DNA of 19,884 nucleotides from an uncultured Candidatus Melainabacteria bacterium (GCA_934699705.1 CAKUXD010000032.1:1-19884); one strand, 5' to 3'; shown: positions 7,840-17,186, counted from the stretch's first letter. The notes: a model not told the origin generated them from the letters alone. A program made the numbers and translations.

Positions 7840-9474
7840 CTAAGCAAACAAGCTAAAATCTTTTTCTGCATGATTTTTAATTATAGATTGAACAGATTGA
7901 ATTTCTTGTTGCATTGCACTATGTTCCGTATCTAATTGCTTCATTTGGTTATCTAACAATTTTTCTTTTCTGTTAATTTTTTTCATTTCAGCTTCATATT
8001 CAGCTTCAGCTTGAGCGTCATCAGATTTGTCATATTTAGTTAAAATATTTGTTGAAGAAGACAGACTAACATCTTTTCCGTCTTTCATCAAGGTTAAATA
8101 ACCGCTTAATAAACCTTGAATCAAGAATTTATTATTTGTTGAAAGAGATTGATACAAATCAAGTTGTTCTTGAGTACAACCATTCAACATTGCTTTATCA
8201 TAAGCATCCCAAGCTGTTTTTGCAACATTGACTTTTTCATTATATTCTTTCATTTTTTGCTCGTATTCTGTTTTAAGTTGAGCCTCTTTGTTTGTATTCC
8301 ATTCTGGAACAACACCTGTTTTAGCAATATTTACAGCTTCATTTAAACTAATTGAACGTATAGTAGATAAATTATATGCTTGTTGAATTTTTGTATTCCA
8401 TTCTGAAACACTGTATCCTTTTGAATTTTTAGTCAAATTAGCCTTGGTATTCATTTGAACGCTACTTGATTTTTTATTTAACACAGCATTTGTCGGATTT
8501 GAAAAACTACTATCATAATAAGCAAAACCTTTTTGGATAAGTCTTCGCACCATTTCTGATAAATTCAAAAAATATCCATCATTATCAGCACCTTTTTTGT
8601 AGGTTTCCGTCAAATTACCAATTAAACCGTTTCTAGCTTCATTCACAGCATACATATAAGCATTATTTGTATTTCTTTCTCTATTGCGGTCATCAAAATT
8701 AATATTATTTTTCATCTCACTCAGATATTTATCCATATATGCTTTGAAACCAGAATCAGAGGTTAAATTAATATTCATTGCACGTGCAACTAAAGAAATT
8801 ACTTGATTACCTATAGCAGTAAATTGTGCTTTTGCTCTGTCTATAGGAACACCCCCAACTTTACCACCATCTTGAGCTAACAAAACAACATAGTCTGTAC
8901 CATTTGAAGGGTTCGCAATATCATTTAAACTTTTATTCGACAAATTTGTATTAAAGCTAGTTCCACCAGAAAAAGCTTTATAATTAAATGTTCCAACAGT
9001 AGTATTTTTTAAAAGTTCGTTCATCGAAGCATTAACTGTTGTTGGATATTCACCAACTTTACTCAAAGCTAAGTTTTTCCAAGTTTTAGCATCTGCTAAA
9101 GTTTGCCCTTTATACCCTGATAAAGAAGAAGTATCAAGTGTTGGTTTTTCACTTGCATAAGTCTCTGGTCTAGGCACAGTTGGTTTTTGTACTGTATCTA
9201 GTACCGTACCTTTTTTCGGGATTACACCATCACCAGTTCTTCGAACAGTATAACCAGCTGCAGTCAAGTTAGAATAAGATAATTCTGTTTCATTCTTTCC
9301 GTCTGAGAATAATAACGTTTGATTATTTAAAGCAGTAGTATATTTTGAAGACACTGCCTCTGAGTCATTTGCTAACAAAATTTTTGCATTAGCAATTGAT
9401 TGTTGCTTCAATTCAATTGAGGACAATCTTGAAGTTAATGTTAGTAATCTTGCTTGTGATGCTGCTAAACCCAT
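7840..9474 (-). CDS. large helical protein of unknown function (MGLAASQARLL type)
   Basis: I do not recognise a named domain in this 544-aa protein. It has no signal peptide or membrane segment. The N-terminus (MGLAASQARLLTLTSRL, then SIELKQQSIANAKILLAND) looks like one continuous helix. A Pro-rich stretch (about 82-108) and a Ser/Thr/Asn/Gly-rich middle follow. The last 60 residues (about 485-544) are strongly charged with heptad-like spacing (KINRKEKLLDNQMKQLDTE) and probably form a coiled coil, ending DFSLFA. Helical N- and C-termini around a polar middle recall flagellin/hook-associated proteins, but the resemblance is only in layout. I recall similar N-termini among hypothetical proteins of gut Melainabacteria. 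AAAGGA precedes the ATG by 10 bases. It stands as a single gene between two transcription units. Confidence 0.75.
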   Translation of the reverse strand: MGLAASQARLLTLTSRLSSIELKQQSIANAKILLANDSEAVSSKYTTALNNQTLLFSDGKNETELSYSNLTAAGYTVRRTGDGVIPKKGTVLDTVQKPTVPRPETYASEKPTLDTSSLSGYKGQTLADAKTWKNLALSKVGEYPTTVNASMNELLKNTTVGTFNYKAFSGGTSFNTNLSNKSLNDIANPSNGTDYVVLLAQDGGKVGGVPIDRAKAQFTAIGNQVISLVARAMNINLTSDSGFKAYMDKYLSEMKNNINFDDRNRERNTNNAYMYAVNEARNGLIGNLTETYKKGADNDGYFLNLSEMVRRLIQKGFAYYDSSFSNPTNAVLNKKSSSVQMNTKANLTKNSKGYSVSEWNTKIQQAYNLSTIRSISLNEAVNIAKTGVVPEWNTNKEAQLKTEYEQKMKEYNEKVNVAKTAWDAYDKAMLNGCTQEQLDLYQSLSTNNKFLIQGLLSGYLTLMKDGKDVSLSSSTNILTKYDKSDDAQAEAEYEAEMKKINRKEKLLDNQMKQLDTEHSAMQQEIQSVQSIIKNHAEKDFSLFA

Positions 9475-9557
9475 AACCCATGTCCTTTCCTACTTGATAT
9501 TACATGATTTTACGGCATTTTTACCTTCAAACTTTATATTAAAGTTACAAAAATTTA

Positions 9558-9587
9558 CAAAGGAGATTGAATTAACAATCTCCTTTG
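9558..9587 (-). terminator. intrinsic terminator after the murA-mfd-chaperone unit
   Basis: CAAAGGAGATTG (9558-9569), a six-base loop and the exact complement (9576-9587) form a 12-bp stem. On the minus strand it is followed by TAAATTTTTG, a short T-tract. It lies about 22 bases after the stop of the parvulin lipoprotein gene. The loop-proximal AGGAGATTG resembles a ribosome site, but no gene follows at the right distance. Confidence 0.75.
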
Positions 9588-9609
9588 TTTATCCTATTGT
9601 TTTTAACAA

Positions 9610-10782
9610 TTATTTCTTTTCTGGAACTGCAACTGGAGTTGCTGAATGATTAGCTTCATCAACTTGTTCAGCTACTGCAGAACTTTGTTTTGCTTGTGTT
9701 TGTAAAGCTTTTTGAATATCTGTTGGATTATAGTCTTCATTTACATATTCAATTTTTGCAGTTTTCTTCAAAGATTCGATAAAGTTTTCTAATACTTTTA
9801 CTTTCTTTTCATTTTCTAAATAAAGCATAATATCAGATTTAACTTTTTCAAATGAATCTTGACCAGCCGCTTTTCTATCTGTAACCATAATAATGTGATA
9901 TCCGTAAGGAGTTTTAACAATACCGCTTATTGTATTTGGTTTCATTGCAAATGCAGCTTTTGCAAAAGGTTCAACCATTTCTTGCTGTGCAAAGAAACCT
10001 AAATCTCCACCTTGTTTTGCTGATTCAATATCTTCTGAATTTTCTTTTGCAATTTTAGCAAATTCAGATTGATTTTTTTGAACTTGAGCTAACACTTCGT
10101 TTGCTTTTTTTAATTTTTCAGCCATTTGTTTATCAACCATAGCTTTTAATTCTGTATCTGAAAGTTGAGCGTTTTTAGAATCTGCTTTGATTGCTTCTTT
10201 CATTTCTTCTTCGTTTGCAGCAATTAAGATATGAGAAGCTCTAACTTTGTCTGGATATTTGAATTTGCTTAAATTTTGATTGTAATATTTTTTAGCGTCT
10301 GCTTCAGTTACTGTAACCTTTTCAAGCATATCAACAAGCTTTTTCATCTTTACTTCTTCAACTAAATCTCTTTTAAATTCAGCTAAAGAAACACCGTATT
10401 GTTTTAAAATTTCGTTGAATTTTGCCTTTGAACCAACCTGAGCGATAGCTTTGTTTAAAGCAGCTTCTGCATCTTTGTTAGAAACTTTAATACCGCGTTT
10501 TTCAACTTCATCTTCAATTAATGTTCTGACAATTAATTCATTTACAACTTTATCTTTAATCATTAAGTACATAAAGCTTTTTTTATCAATTTTTTTGTCG
10601 TCCAAACCAAACATTTGCAAGGCTGGATTTTTAACCGTTTGTTTAAATAATTCATCGTAATCACCTTGTGTAATAACGTGATTATTAACTTTTACGATTG
10701 CATCTTTGTTTTTTAAACCACAACCAGTAAACACGATTGCGACAAATAACATAAGAGCTAATAATTTTACTGTTCTTTTCAT
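9610..10782 (-). CDS. PrsA/SurA-type parvulin peptidyl-prolyl isomerase lipoprotein
   Basis: A 390-aa exported folding factor. The N-terminus is a lipoprotein signal with lipobox FTGC and lipidated Cys at residue 21. A SurA_N-like helical region (about 27-160) comes next. The parvulin domain runs about 180-302, with VRASHILIA at its start, GGDLGFF at 258-264 and TPYGYHIIMVTD at 291-302. A charged insert of roughly 30 residues (about 191-228, rich in Lys/Glu) separates the first strand from the helix KKANEVLAQV and is longer than usual. A Gln/Ala/Thr-rich tail ends the protein. It starts 10 bases after the mfd stop, and the TAAGGAG there serves as both stop and ribosome site. It probably assists folding of exported proteins at the membrane. 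Confidence 0.88.
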   Translation of the reverse strand: MKRTVKLLALMLFVAIVFTGCGLKNKDAIVKVNNHVITQGDYDELFKQTVKNPALQMFGLDDKKIDKKSFMYLMIKDKVVNELIVRTLIEDEVEKRGIKVSNKDAEAALNKAIAQVGSKAKFNEILKQYGVSLAEFKRDLVEEVKMKKLVDMLEKVTVTEADAKKYYNQNLSKFKYPDKVRASHILIAANEEEMKEAIKADSKNAQLSDTELKAMVDKQMAEKLKKANEVLAQVQKNQSEFAKIAKENSEDIESAKQGGDLGFFAQQEMVEPFAKAAFAMKPNTISGIVKTPYGYHIIMVTDRKAAGQDSFEKVKSDIMLYLENEKKVKVLENFIESLKKTAKIEYVNEDYNPTDIQKALQTQAKQSSAVAEQVDEANHSATPVAVPEKK

Positions 10783-10792
10783 ATTATTCTCC

Positions 10793-13700
10793 TTATTCGT
10801 TATAATACTCGTAACATACCTTATTTATATAATAAAACAAATCTGTCAATATGTTAAATATTTCATCAAAATTAAGATACTTATTGTTAAGCAATATTAT
10901 AGAATTACCGTCATCACAAGTTTTTGGGGCAACCATAAACTTAATATTTTTACTAACTTCCTGTGGCAATTTTGAACTTATAATGCGCCATTCTGGTTGT
11001 GTAAATGGAGTATAAATCCTTATGCAGTCAGAAGTTTCTCTGATTAAGGAAATTTTAACTTCTGTTGCTGAAAGTCTTATTTTTATTAATTTTATTAAGT
11101 TCTCAACTGGTTCTGGAGCTTTTGAAAAACGGTCTTTCCATTCTTCTATTATATAATCTAACTCTACTTGGCTTTTTACATCAGCCAGACGTTTATATTC
11201 AATCATTTTTTGTTCGGCAGAACCAACCCATTCATCTGGAATATATGCAGTAATATTTATATCAACAATCGTTGGAATAATATTTTCTGGCTTTTCGCCT
11301 TGTAATTCCTTAACTGTTTCATCTAAAAGCTGGCAATATGTATCAAAACCTACATTTATCATATGACCATGTTGCTTTGTACCCAATAAATTGCCCACAC
11401 CTCTTATTTCAACATCTCTTAGCGCAATTTGATACCCACTACCAAGTGTTGTAAACTCTTTTATTGCTTTCAAACGTTTAATAGCTTCTTCTGATAAGTT
11501 TTTATCTTGTTTATAAAAACAATAACAATACGCTTGTTTTTCACAACGACCGACACGACCTCTAAGTTGATAAAGTTGAGCAAGACCAAATTTATCTGCA
11601 TCATGGATTATCATTGTATTCGCATTTGGTATATCTAAACCGTTTTCAATTATCGTCGTGGCAAGCAAAACATCATATTCATTATTCGCAAAATCAACAA
11701 TTATTTGCTCTAATTCATTTTCCTTCATCTGCCCATGCCCGACACAAATTCTCGCATTCGGAACTATTTTTTGCAATTGAGCCTTAAATTCATTTATAGT
11801 TTCAACTCGGTTATACAAATAGAAAACTTGCCCTTCTCGGTCTAATTCATGAATTATAGCATTTTTAACCGCAGTTTCATTAAATTCTCCAACAAAAGTT
11901 TTTATAGGTAATCGGTTTTTTGGCGGGGTATTAATCAAAGACATATCTTTTATCCCTGAAAGCGACATGTAGAGCGTTCTTGGAATTGGTGTCGCGGACA
12001 TTGATATAATATCAATATTCTCCTTTAACTGCTTTAATTTTTCCTTATGTTTTACGCCAAAACGATGTTCCTCATCTATAACCAAAAGTCCCAAATCTTT
12101 AAAAATAACACCGTCTTGAAGTAATTTGTGCGTACCAATGACAACATCAGTTTCACCCAAAGCCATTCTTTTTAATGTTTCTTTTTGCTCTTTTGCCGAA
12201 CGAAAACGCGATAACAATTCAACATTCATAGCAAAAGGCTTAAATCTATCTGAAATAGTCTTGTAATGTTGCAGGGCTAATATTGTTGTCGGAACAATAA
12301 CAGCAACTTGCTTACCTGAAGTTATTGCCTTAAAAATTGCACGCATTGCAACTTCAGTTTTACCAAAACCAACATCACCACAAATTAACCTGTCCATTGG
12401 CACGTCAGTTTCCATATCACGCTTAACTTCATCTATCGCCCTTATTTGATCAGGTGTTTCAACATATTCAAACGCTTCTTCCATTTCAATTTGCCAATTG
12501 CTATCCTCATCAAACTTAAATCCTGATTGCATTTTTCGCTTTGCATAAAGTCGTAACAGGTCATAAGCAATTGATTCAACAGCTTTTTTAACCTTTGATT
12601 TTGTATTTTCCCAATCATTACCGCCCATTCGCGACAATTTTGGTTTTATTGTACCTGAACCCCTATATCTACATAACAAATTTATTTGCTCTGCGGGAAT
12701 ATGTAATTTATCTTTTGATGCATACTCTATTGTTAAATAATCTTTTAATTGTCCGTCAATTTCTTGTTGAGTTAAACCCTGATAAATCCCAACACCATGA
12801 ATTGAATGAACTACGTATTCGCCAACCTGAATATCATTAATATTTTCAATATACTCTTGTCGCTCTTTATAGTAATTTTTCTTTTGAGAAGTAACCTCTT
12901 TTGAACGCTTGTTAAACAATTCCCTGTCTGTAAGCACAACAAATTTACACTCATCTGAAATCGTGCCAAAAGAAGTTATTCCTTCCATAAACCTGCAATT
13001 AAAAATTCCCTTTTCTGCAAGTATCTCCTTCACACGTTCTGGATAATCTGTCGAAATTAAAACCTCATAATCGCGTTTTTCTTTGATAAAATCTGCAATT
13101 CTTTGCAAATTAGCGTTAAAATTAATAACCGGTTGAGCATCAAACTCTATATTAAAAGGTAAATCTACATCTAAAAAATTGTTCAATCCAATTTTTTGAA
13201 ATCCAGCAACTTCTTTTTCAAATTCTTTAAAAGATAAATGATTTTTTTCTTTTAATTCAGAAATTAATGCCAATTTTAAATTTTCAGAATATTGATTTTC
13301 ATAATTTTCATCTAAAAATTCAAATTTTGAATAAATTTCACTCATTTCATCAAAAATTACCACATAATCATCAAAAATCTGTAAAAAATTCAATAAATTT
13401 TTATTAAAATATGACTGAAAAACTTCTATCCCCTCAAAATAAGCGTCTTCCTGAACTTTATTTAATAAAACCTTTGGTAAATTTTTATTTTCATTTGAAA
13501 TAAATTTGTAAACAGGCAAAATTTCTACTTCTTCAACCTTTTTAATAGATTTTTGCGTTTCATTGTTAAAATATCTGATATCAACTATCTCATCACCCCA
13601 AAGTTCAATTCTTATCGGGTTGTTATCTAAAGAAAAAACATCAATAATATCGCCTCTAACTGAAAACTCGCCAATATCAGAAACCATTACAGAACGCTTA

Positions 13701-14152
13701 TAGCCATATTCTACAAGCTTTTTAGCAAATTCAATGATATCAATAGTTTGATTAATTTTTATATGTATTGCATTCTTTTCAAAAAACAAATTATCTGGAA
13801 ACTTTTCTAACAAAGTCTTTACTGGAGTAAAGATTATATCTGGCTTTTGGCGAATTATTTGAATTTGAGAAGCATATTCATACCTGTTTGAAGAAAGTGT
13901 TTCATACATAGAAACGCTTTGAAAGGGCATAAAGACTACATCTTTACCATAAATTTTCCGATAATCAGATTGATATTTTAATGCACTTTGCTCATTTGAT
14001 GTTACAAAAATAATTTTCTTATCAGAATATTCTTTAATTTTATTCAGCAAAACAAGTCTAAAAAAAGACGTAACACCACTTGCAACAAAAGAAGAACCTT
14101 TTGTTACAAGTTTTTTTAGCTTTTCAAACTTATCACAATTGATATTTAACAT
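10793..14152 (-). CDS. mfd: transcription-repair coupling factor
   Basis: Mfd removes RNA polymerase stalled at DNA lesions and recruits UvrA for nucleotide excision repair. The 1119-aa protein has the full layout. A UvrB-like N-terminal region (about 1-215, ending in a block with GEFSVRGDIIDVF) is followed by a divergent middle. The CarD-like polymerase-interaction domain spans about 437-497 (VGEYVVHSIHGVGIYQGL). The SF2 translocase has Walker A GDVGFGKTE at 592-600, DEEH at 693-696 and the C-lobe motif QLRGRVGR. The C-terminal TRCF domain ends the protein. The N-terminus is somewhat short compared with E. coli (1148 aa). The ATG overlaps the preceding stop codon as TAATG, so the two are translationally coupled. 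Confidence 0.98.
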   Translation of the reverse strand: MLNINCDKFEKLKKLVTKGSSFVASGVTSFFRLVLLNKIKEYSDKKIIFVTSNEQSALKYQSDYRKIYGKDVVFMPFQSVSMYETLSSNRYEYASQIQIIRQKPDIIFTPVKTLLEKFPDNLFFEKNAIHIKINQTIDIIEFAKKLVEYGYKRSVMVSDIGEFSVRGDIIDVFSLDNNPIRIELWGDEIVDIRYFNNETQKSIKKVEEVEILPVYKFISNENKNLPKVLLNKVQEDAYFEGIEVFQSYFNKNLLNFLQIFDDYVVIFDEMSEIYSKFEFLDENYENQYSENLKLALISELKEKNHLSFKEFEKEVAGFQKIGLNNFLDVDLPFNIEFDAQPVINFNANLQRIADFIKEKRDYEVLISTDYPERVKEILAEKGIFNCRFMEGITSFGTISDECKFVVLTDRELFNKRSKEVTSQKKNYYKERQEYIENINDIQVGEYVVHSIHGVGIYQGLTQQEIDGQLKDYLTIEYASKDKLHIPAEQINLLCRYRGSGTIKPKLSRMGGNDWENTKSKVKKAVESIAYDLLRLYAKRKMQSGFKFDEDSNWQIEMEEAFEYVETPDQIRAIDEVKRDMETDVPMDRLICGDVGFGKTEVAMRAIFKAITSGKQVAVIVPTTILALQHYKTISDRFKPFAMNVELLSRFRSAKEQKETLKRMALGETDVVIGTHKLLQDGVIFKDLGLLVIDEEHRFGVKHKEKLKQLKENIDIISMSATPIPRTLYMSLSGIKDMSLINTPPKNRLPIKTFVGEFNETAVKNAIIHELDREGQVFYLYNRVETINEFKAQLQKIVPNARICVGHGQMKENELEQIIVDFANNEYDVLLATTIIENGLDIPNANTMIIHDADKFGLAQLYQLRGRVGRCEKQAYCYCFYKQDKNLSEEAIKRLKAIKEFTTLGSGYQIALRDVEIRGVGNLLGTKQHGHMINVGFDTYCQLLDETVKELQGEKPENIIPTIVDINITAYIPDEWVGSAEQKMIEYKRLADVKSQVELDYIIEEWKDRFSKAPEPVENLIKLIKIRLSATEVKISLIRETSDCIRIYTPFTQPEWRIISSKLPQEVSKNIKFMVAPKTCDDGNSIILLNNKYLNFDEIFNILTDLFYYINKVCYEYYNE

Positions 14153-14487
14153 TATTGATTAATATTTGGACTTTGGTAATCAACACCTATGTCTTTTAAT
14201 GCGTTTATAAAATGCTCTGCACAAGCCTTTTGAACATCTGGAGGTACAACTCTTAATAATTCAATAGTTTTTGAAATAACAGGGTCTTTATCGTACCAAC
14301 GATTGCCATTAACTGGTTTTACCATTTCATAAAATTTATTAATTGCATCAGGCGAAACTTTTTCTTCTATTTTTTTTAAAAATATCTCTGCTTGAGAACG
14401 TAGTTCGTCTTGATAATTTTTTAGTAGCTCAACAACTTCTAATAATAGAGGGTCGTGTTCATACCAACGTCTATATTCTTGCTTCAT
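14152..14487 (-). CDS. small protein with two copies of an RWY-x-x-DP helical repeat; function unknown
   Basis: A 111-aa soluble protein that I cannot assign to a family. It consists of two similar units: residues 7-41 (RWYEHDPLLLEVVELLK...QAEIFLKKIE) and 63-98 (RWYDKDPVISKTIELLR...CAEHFINALK). Aligned at an offset of 56-57 they share RWY, DP, ELL, D and A-E-x-F with a one-residue gap, so an internal duplication of a two-helix module is visible. The linker holds SPDAINKFYEMVKP. The ATG has a strong AGGAGG site and overlaps the murA end by 17 bases; the stop overlaps the mfd start. This tight coupling between murA and mfd shows co-expression but gives no function. Confidence 0.8.
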   Translation of the reverse strand: MKQEYRRWYEHDPLLLEVVELLKNYQDELRSQAEIFLKKIEEKVSPDAINKFYEMVKPVNGNRWYDKDPVISKTIELLRVVPPDVQKACAEHFINALKDIGVDYQSPNINQ

Positions 14488-15796
14488 TTAACCCCTCCTG
14501 TGTGGAATTACTAGAAGGCGACACTCTCTCAATTTTACCACCCAGAGCTCTTATTTTAGCTTCAAAATTTTCATAACCTCTATCAATATGATGTAAATTA
14601 TTAATTTCTGAAGTACCATCTGCCATTAAAGCAGCTACAACTAATGATGCTCCTGCTCTTAAATCACTTGCAGAAACAGCCGCACTTGTTAACTTTTTAA
14701 CACCCTTGATAATCGCATGATTTCTGTCTTGGTGAATATCTGCTCCCATGCGTCTTAAATCTGGAACTTGCATAAATCTGTTTTCATACAGACTTTCTGT
14801 AATAATTCCAACGCCATTTGCGGTTGACAACAAAACCATTGCCATAGATTGTAAATCGGTAGGAAATCCTGGATATGGTTGTGTTACAAAATTAACCGTA
14901 TTCAAACGACCTTTTGCTGAAACTTCAATTGCTGTCGGTTCAATTAATTTTATATTTGCACCCATTTTTAATAATTTATTATTGAAAAATGTTAAATGCG
15001 CTGGGAAAATATTTTTAATAATAGCTTTTCCTCTAGTCGCAACAACTGCTGTCATAAATGTTCCAGCTTCAATTCTATCTGGAATAGTTGTATATTCAAT
15101 AGGGTGAAGTTTATCCTGTGTAACACCATTAATGATAATATCTGAAGTACCAGCACCAGAAATTTCTGCACCCATTGCGTTCAAAAAGTTTGCTAAATCA
15201 ATAATTTCAGGTTCTCTTGCGGCGTTTTGAATTCTTGTTTCTCCATCAGCCAAAATTGCAGCCAACATAATATTTTCTGTTGCCCCAACTGACGGAATAT
15301 CTAAGTATATTTCAGCACCAGTCAATTTTGAAGCCTTAGCATGTACATAACCATTTTCAATTTTGATTTTCGCACCTAATGCTTCCAAGCCTTTAATATG
15401 AAAATCCACACGACGTTCACCAATCGCACACCCACCAGGAAGCGCAACTATTGCCTCTTTACAACGAGAAACTAAAGCTCCTAAAATAATAAAAGATGCC
15501 CTCATTTTACTAACTAATTCATATTTAGCCGTAACACTTGTTATATCAGTAGCATCAATCGTAACAGTTTTATGCTCTTTATCATACTCAGTTTTCGTAC
15601 CCAAACCTTGAATTACGCTTAACATAATCTCAACATCTGTCAAATCTGGTACGTTATGGATTAAAGTTCTTCCTTTAGCCAAAATTGCAGCCGCCATTAA
15701 CTTGAGAACTGCGTTTTTTGCACCACCAATCTGAACCTCACCCCTTAAAGGAACTCCACCTGTAACTATATATTTTTCGTCTAATCTATTTTCCAT
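14471..15796 (-). CDS. murA: UDP-N-acetylglucosamine 1-carboxyvinyltransferase
   Basis: MurA transfers enolpyruvate from PEP to UDP-GlcNAc, the first committed step of peptidoglycan synthesis in the cytoplasm. The 441-aa protein has GGAKNAVL with the substrate-binding Lys27-Asn28 pair and the active-site loop PGGCAIGERRVDFHIKGLEALG with catalytic Cys at 123. The Cys form is the one fosfomycin alkylates, so sensitivity is expected from family knowledge. The C-terminal half keeps PGFPTDLQS and DLRAGASLVVAAL. The chosen ATG is the only one fitting the family N-terminus, but no ribosome site precedes it. A single copy is seen here. The neighbour glmU, beyond eno, makes its substrate. Confidence 0.98.
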   Translation of the reverse strand: MENRLDEKYIVTGGVPLRGEVQIGGAKNAVLKLMAAAILAKGRTLIHNVPDLTDVEIMLSVIQGLGTKTEYDKEHKTVTIDATDITSVTAKYELVSKMRASFIILGALVSRCKEAIVALPGGCAIGERRVDFHIKGLEALGAKIKIENGYVHAKASKLTGAEIYLDIPSVGATENIMLAAILADGETRIQNAAREPEIIDLANFLNAMGAEISGAGTSDIIINGVTQDKLHPIEYTTIPDRIEAGTFMTAVVATRGKAIIKNIFPAHLTFFNNKLLKMGANIKLIEPTAIEVSAKGRLNTVNFVTQPYPGFPTDLQSMAMVLLSTANGVGIITESLYENRFMQVPDLRRMGADIHQDRNHAIIKGVKKLTSAAVSASDLRAGASLVVAALMADGTSEINNLHHIDRGYENFEAKIRALGGKIERVSPSSNSTQEGLNEARI

Positions 15797-15805
15797 TACT
15801 TTAAT

Positions 15806-15835
15806 AATATACTACAACAACATCTATACTGTAAA
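15806..15835 (-). promoter_or_regulatory. possible murA promoter with near-leaderless start
   Basis: TTTACA (15835-15830), an 18-base spacer and TATATT (15811-15806) lie directly before murA. RNA would begin only a few bases before the ATG at 15796. This fits the lack of a ribosome site. A second pair (TTACAA 15852-15847, TATAGA 15828-15823) would give a leader of about 20 bases. The 60-base gap after eno has no hairpin, so read-through from eno is also possible. Confidence 0.35.
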
Positions 15836-15856
15836 GTTTTAAATAATTGTAACAAA

Positions 15857-17158
15857 TTATCTTACAAAATCAAAACTTCTATGTCCGCTGAACGCCTGAA
15901 TACCAATATATTTAGCTGACATACCAAGCTCTTGTTCAATTCTGATAAGTTGATTATATTTTGCCATTCTATCAGAACGAGAAGCAGAACCTGTTTTAAT
16001 TTGTCCGCAATTAGTTGCAACTGCTAAATCCGCAATAAAAGTATCTTCTGTTTCGCCAGAACGATGTGAAGAAATTGCCGTATATCCAGCAGAATGAGCC
16101 ATTGCAATTGCCTCTAACGTTTCAGTTAAAGTCCCAATTTGATTAACTTTAATTAAAATTGAATTACCAATTTTTCTTAAAATACCTTCTTGAAGGCGTT
16201 TTGTATTTGTTACAAATAAATCATCACCTACTAACTGACATTTTGAACCGATTTTTTGAGTCAACAATCTCCAGCCTTCCCAATCTTCTTCAGCCATACC
16301 GTCTTCTATGGAAATAATCGGATATTTATCAACCCAAGCTGCTAAGAAATCAACCATTTCTTCTCTTGTTAAAATTTTACCTTCGCCTGCAAGCGTGTAT
16401 TTACCATCTTCATAAAATTCGCTTGAAGCTAAATCAACACAAATCTTAACCTCATCAGTTGTATATCCAGCATTTTGAATAGCCTGAATTATCATTTCAA
16501 TTGCTTCTTCATTTGATGATAGATTTGGCGCAAATCCTCCTTCATCACCAACTGAAGTTACATAGTCTTTATCCTGCAAAATGTGTTTTAAAGCGTAAAA
16601 AATTTCAGACCCCATTCGAACTGCTTCTTCAAAACAATCCGCGCCAACTGGTGCAATCATAAATTCTTGACAGTCAATATTGTTGTCTGCATGAACACCA
16701 CCGTTTATAATATTCATCAATGGAACTGGCAAAGTTATCGCTGAAATTCCGCCTAAATAACGATACAATGGCGTTTTATATGCTTGAGCAGAGGCTTTTG
16801 CTACCGCTAAAGAAACGCCTAATATTGCATTTGCACCTAATCGAGATTTATTATCTGTACCATCAAGTTCTAACATCAATCTATCAATGTTATACTGATT
16901 TGAAGCATCTTCACCTATTAATTCTGGGGCTATAATATTATTTACGTTATTTACCGCTTTTATAACACCTTTACCGCCAAATCGACTTCTGTCATTGTCG
17001 CGTAACTCTAAGGCTTCATATATACCAGTTGAAGCACCTGAAGGCACCGCAGCTCTGCCAACAACACCAGAAGCAACTTTTACATCAACTTCAACAGTTG
17101 GATTACCTCTTGAATCTAAAATTTGTCTAGCGACTATATCTTCAATAACTGTTGGCAT
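15857..17158 (-). CDS. eno: enolase (phosphopyruvate hydratase)
   Basis: Enolase interconverts 2-phosphoglycerate and PEP in glycolysis and is often found with the RNA degradosome. The 433-aa protein has the standard length. Key parts are the DSRGNPTVEVD start, SGASTGIYEALELRD at 40-54, HADNNIDCQEFMI, VGDEGGFAPN (general acid/base Glu near 206) and Mg ligands in VDLASSEF (Asp242), SIEDGMAEEDW (Glu285) and GDDLFVTN (Asp312). The signature ILIKVNQIGTLTET (Lys337) and SSHRSGETED are also present. AAGGAG lies six bases before the ATG, with its own promoter. It is transcribed away from glmU. Its product PEP is also a MurA substrate, so the neighbouring gene uses it. Confidence 0.99.
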   Translation of the reverse strand: MPTVIEDIVARQILDSRGNPTVEVDVKVASGVVGRAAVPSGASTGIYEALELRDNDRSRFGGKGVIKAVNNVNNIIAPELIGEDASNQYNIDRLMLELDGTDNKSRLGANAILGVSLAVAKASAQAYKTPLYRYLGGISAITLPVPLMNIINGGVHADNNIDCQEFMIAPVGADCFEEAVRMGSEIFYALKHILQDKDYVTSVGDEGGFAPNLSSNEEAIEMIIQAIQNAGYTTDEVKICVDLASSEFYEDGKYTLAGEGKILTREEMVDFLAAWVDKYPIISIEDGMAEEDWEGWRLLTQKIGSKCQLVGDDLFVTNTKRLQEGILRKIGNSILIKVNQIGTLTETLEAIAMAHSAGYTAISSHRSGETEDTFIADLAVATNCGQIKTGSASRSDRMAKYNQLIRIEQELGMSAKYIGIQAFSGHRSFDFVR

Positions 17159-17186
17159 ATTTTTCTCCTTGATTAACTACAAAAAA

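Noticed and set aside
14748..15107. 119-codon plus-strand ORF opposite murA
   Set aside because: The opposite strand encodes well-conserved MurA motifs over the whole stretch; this is an antisense shadow.
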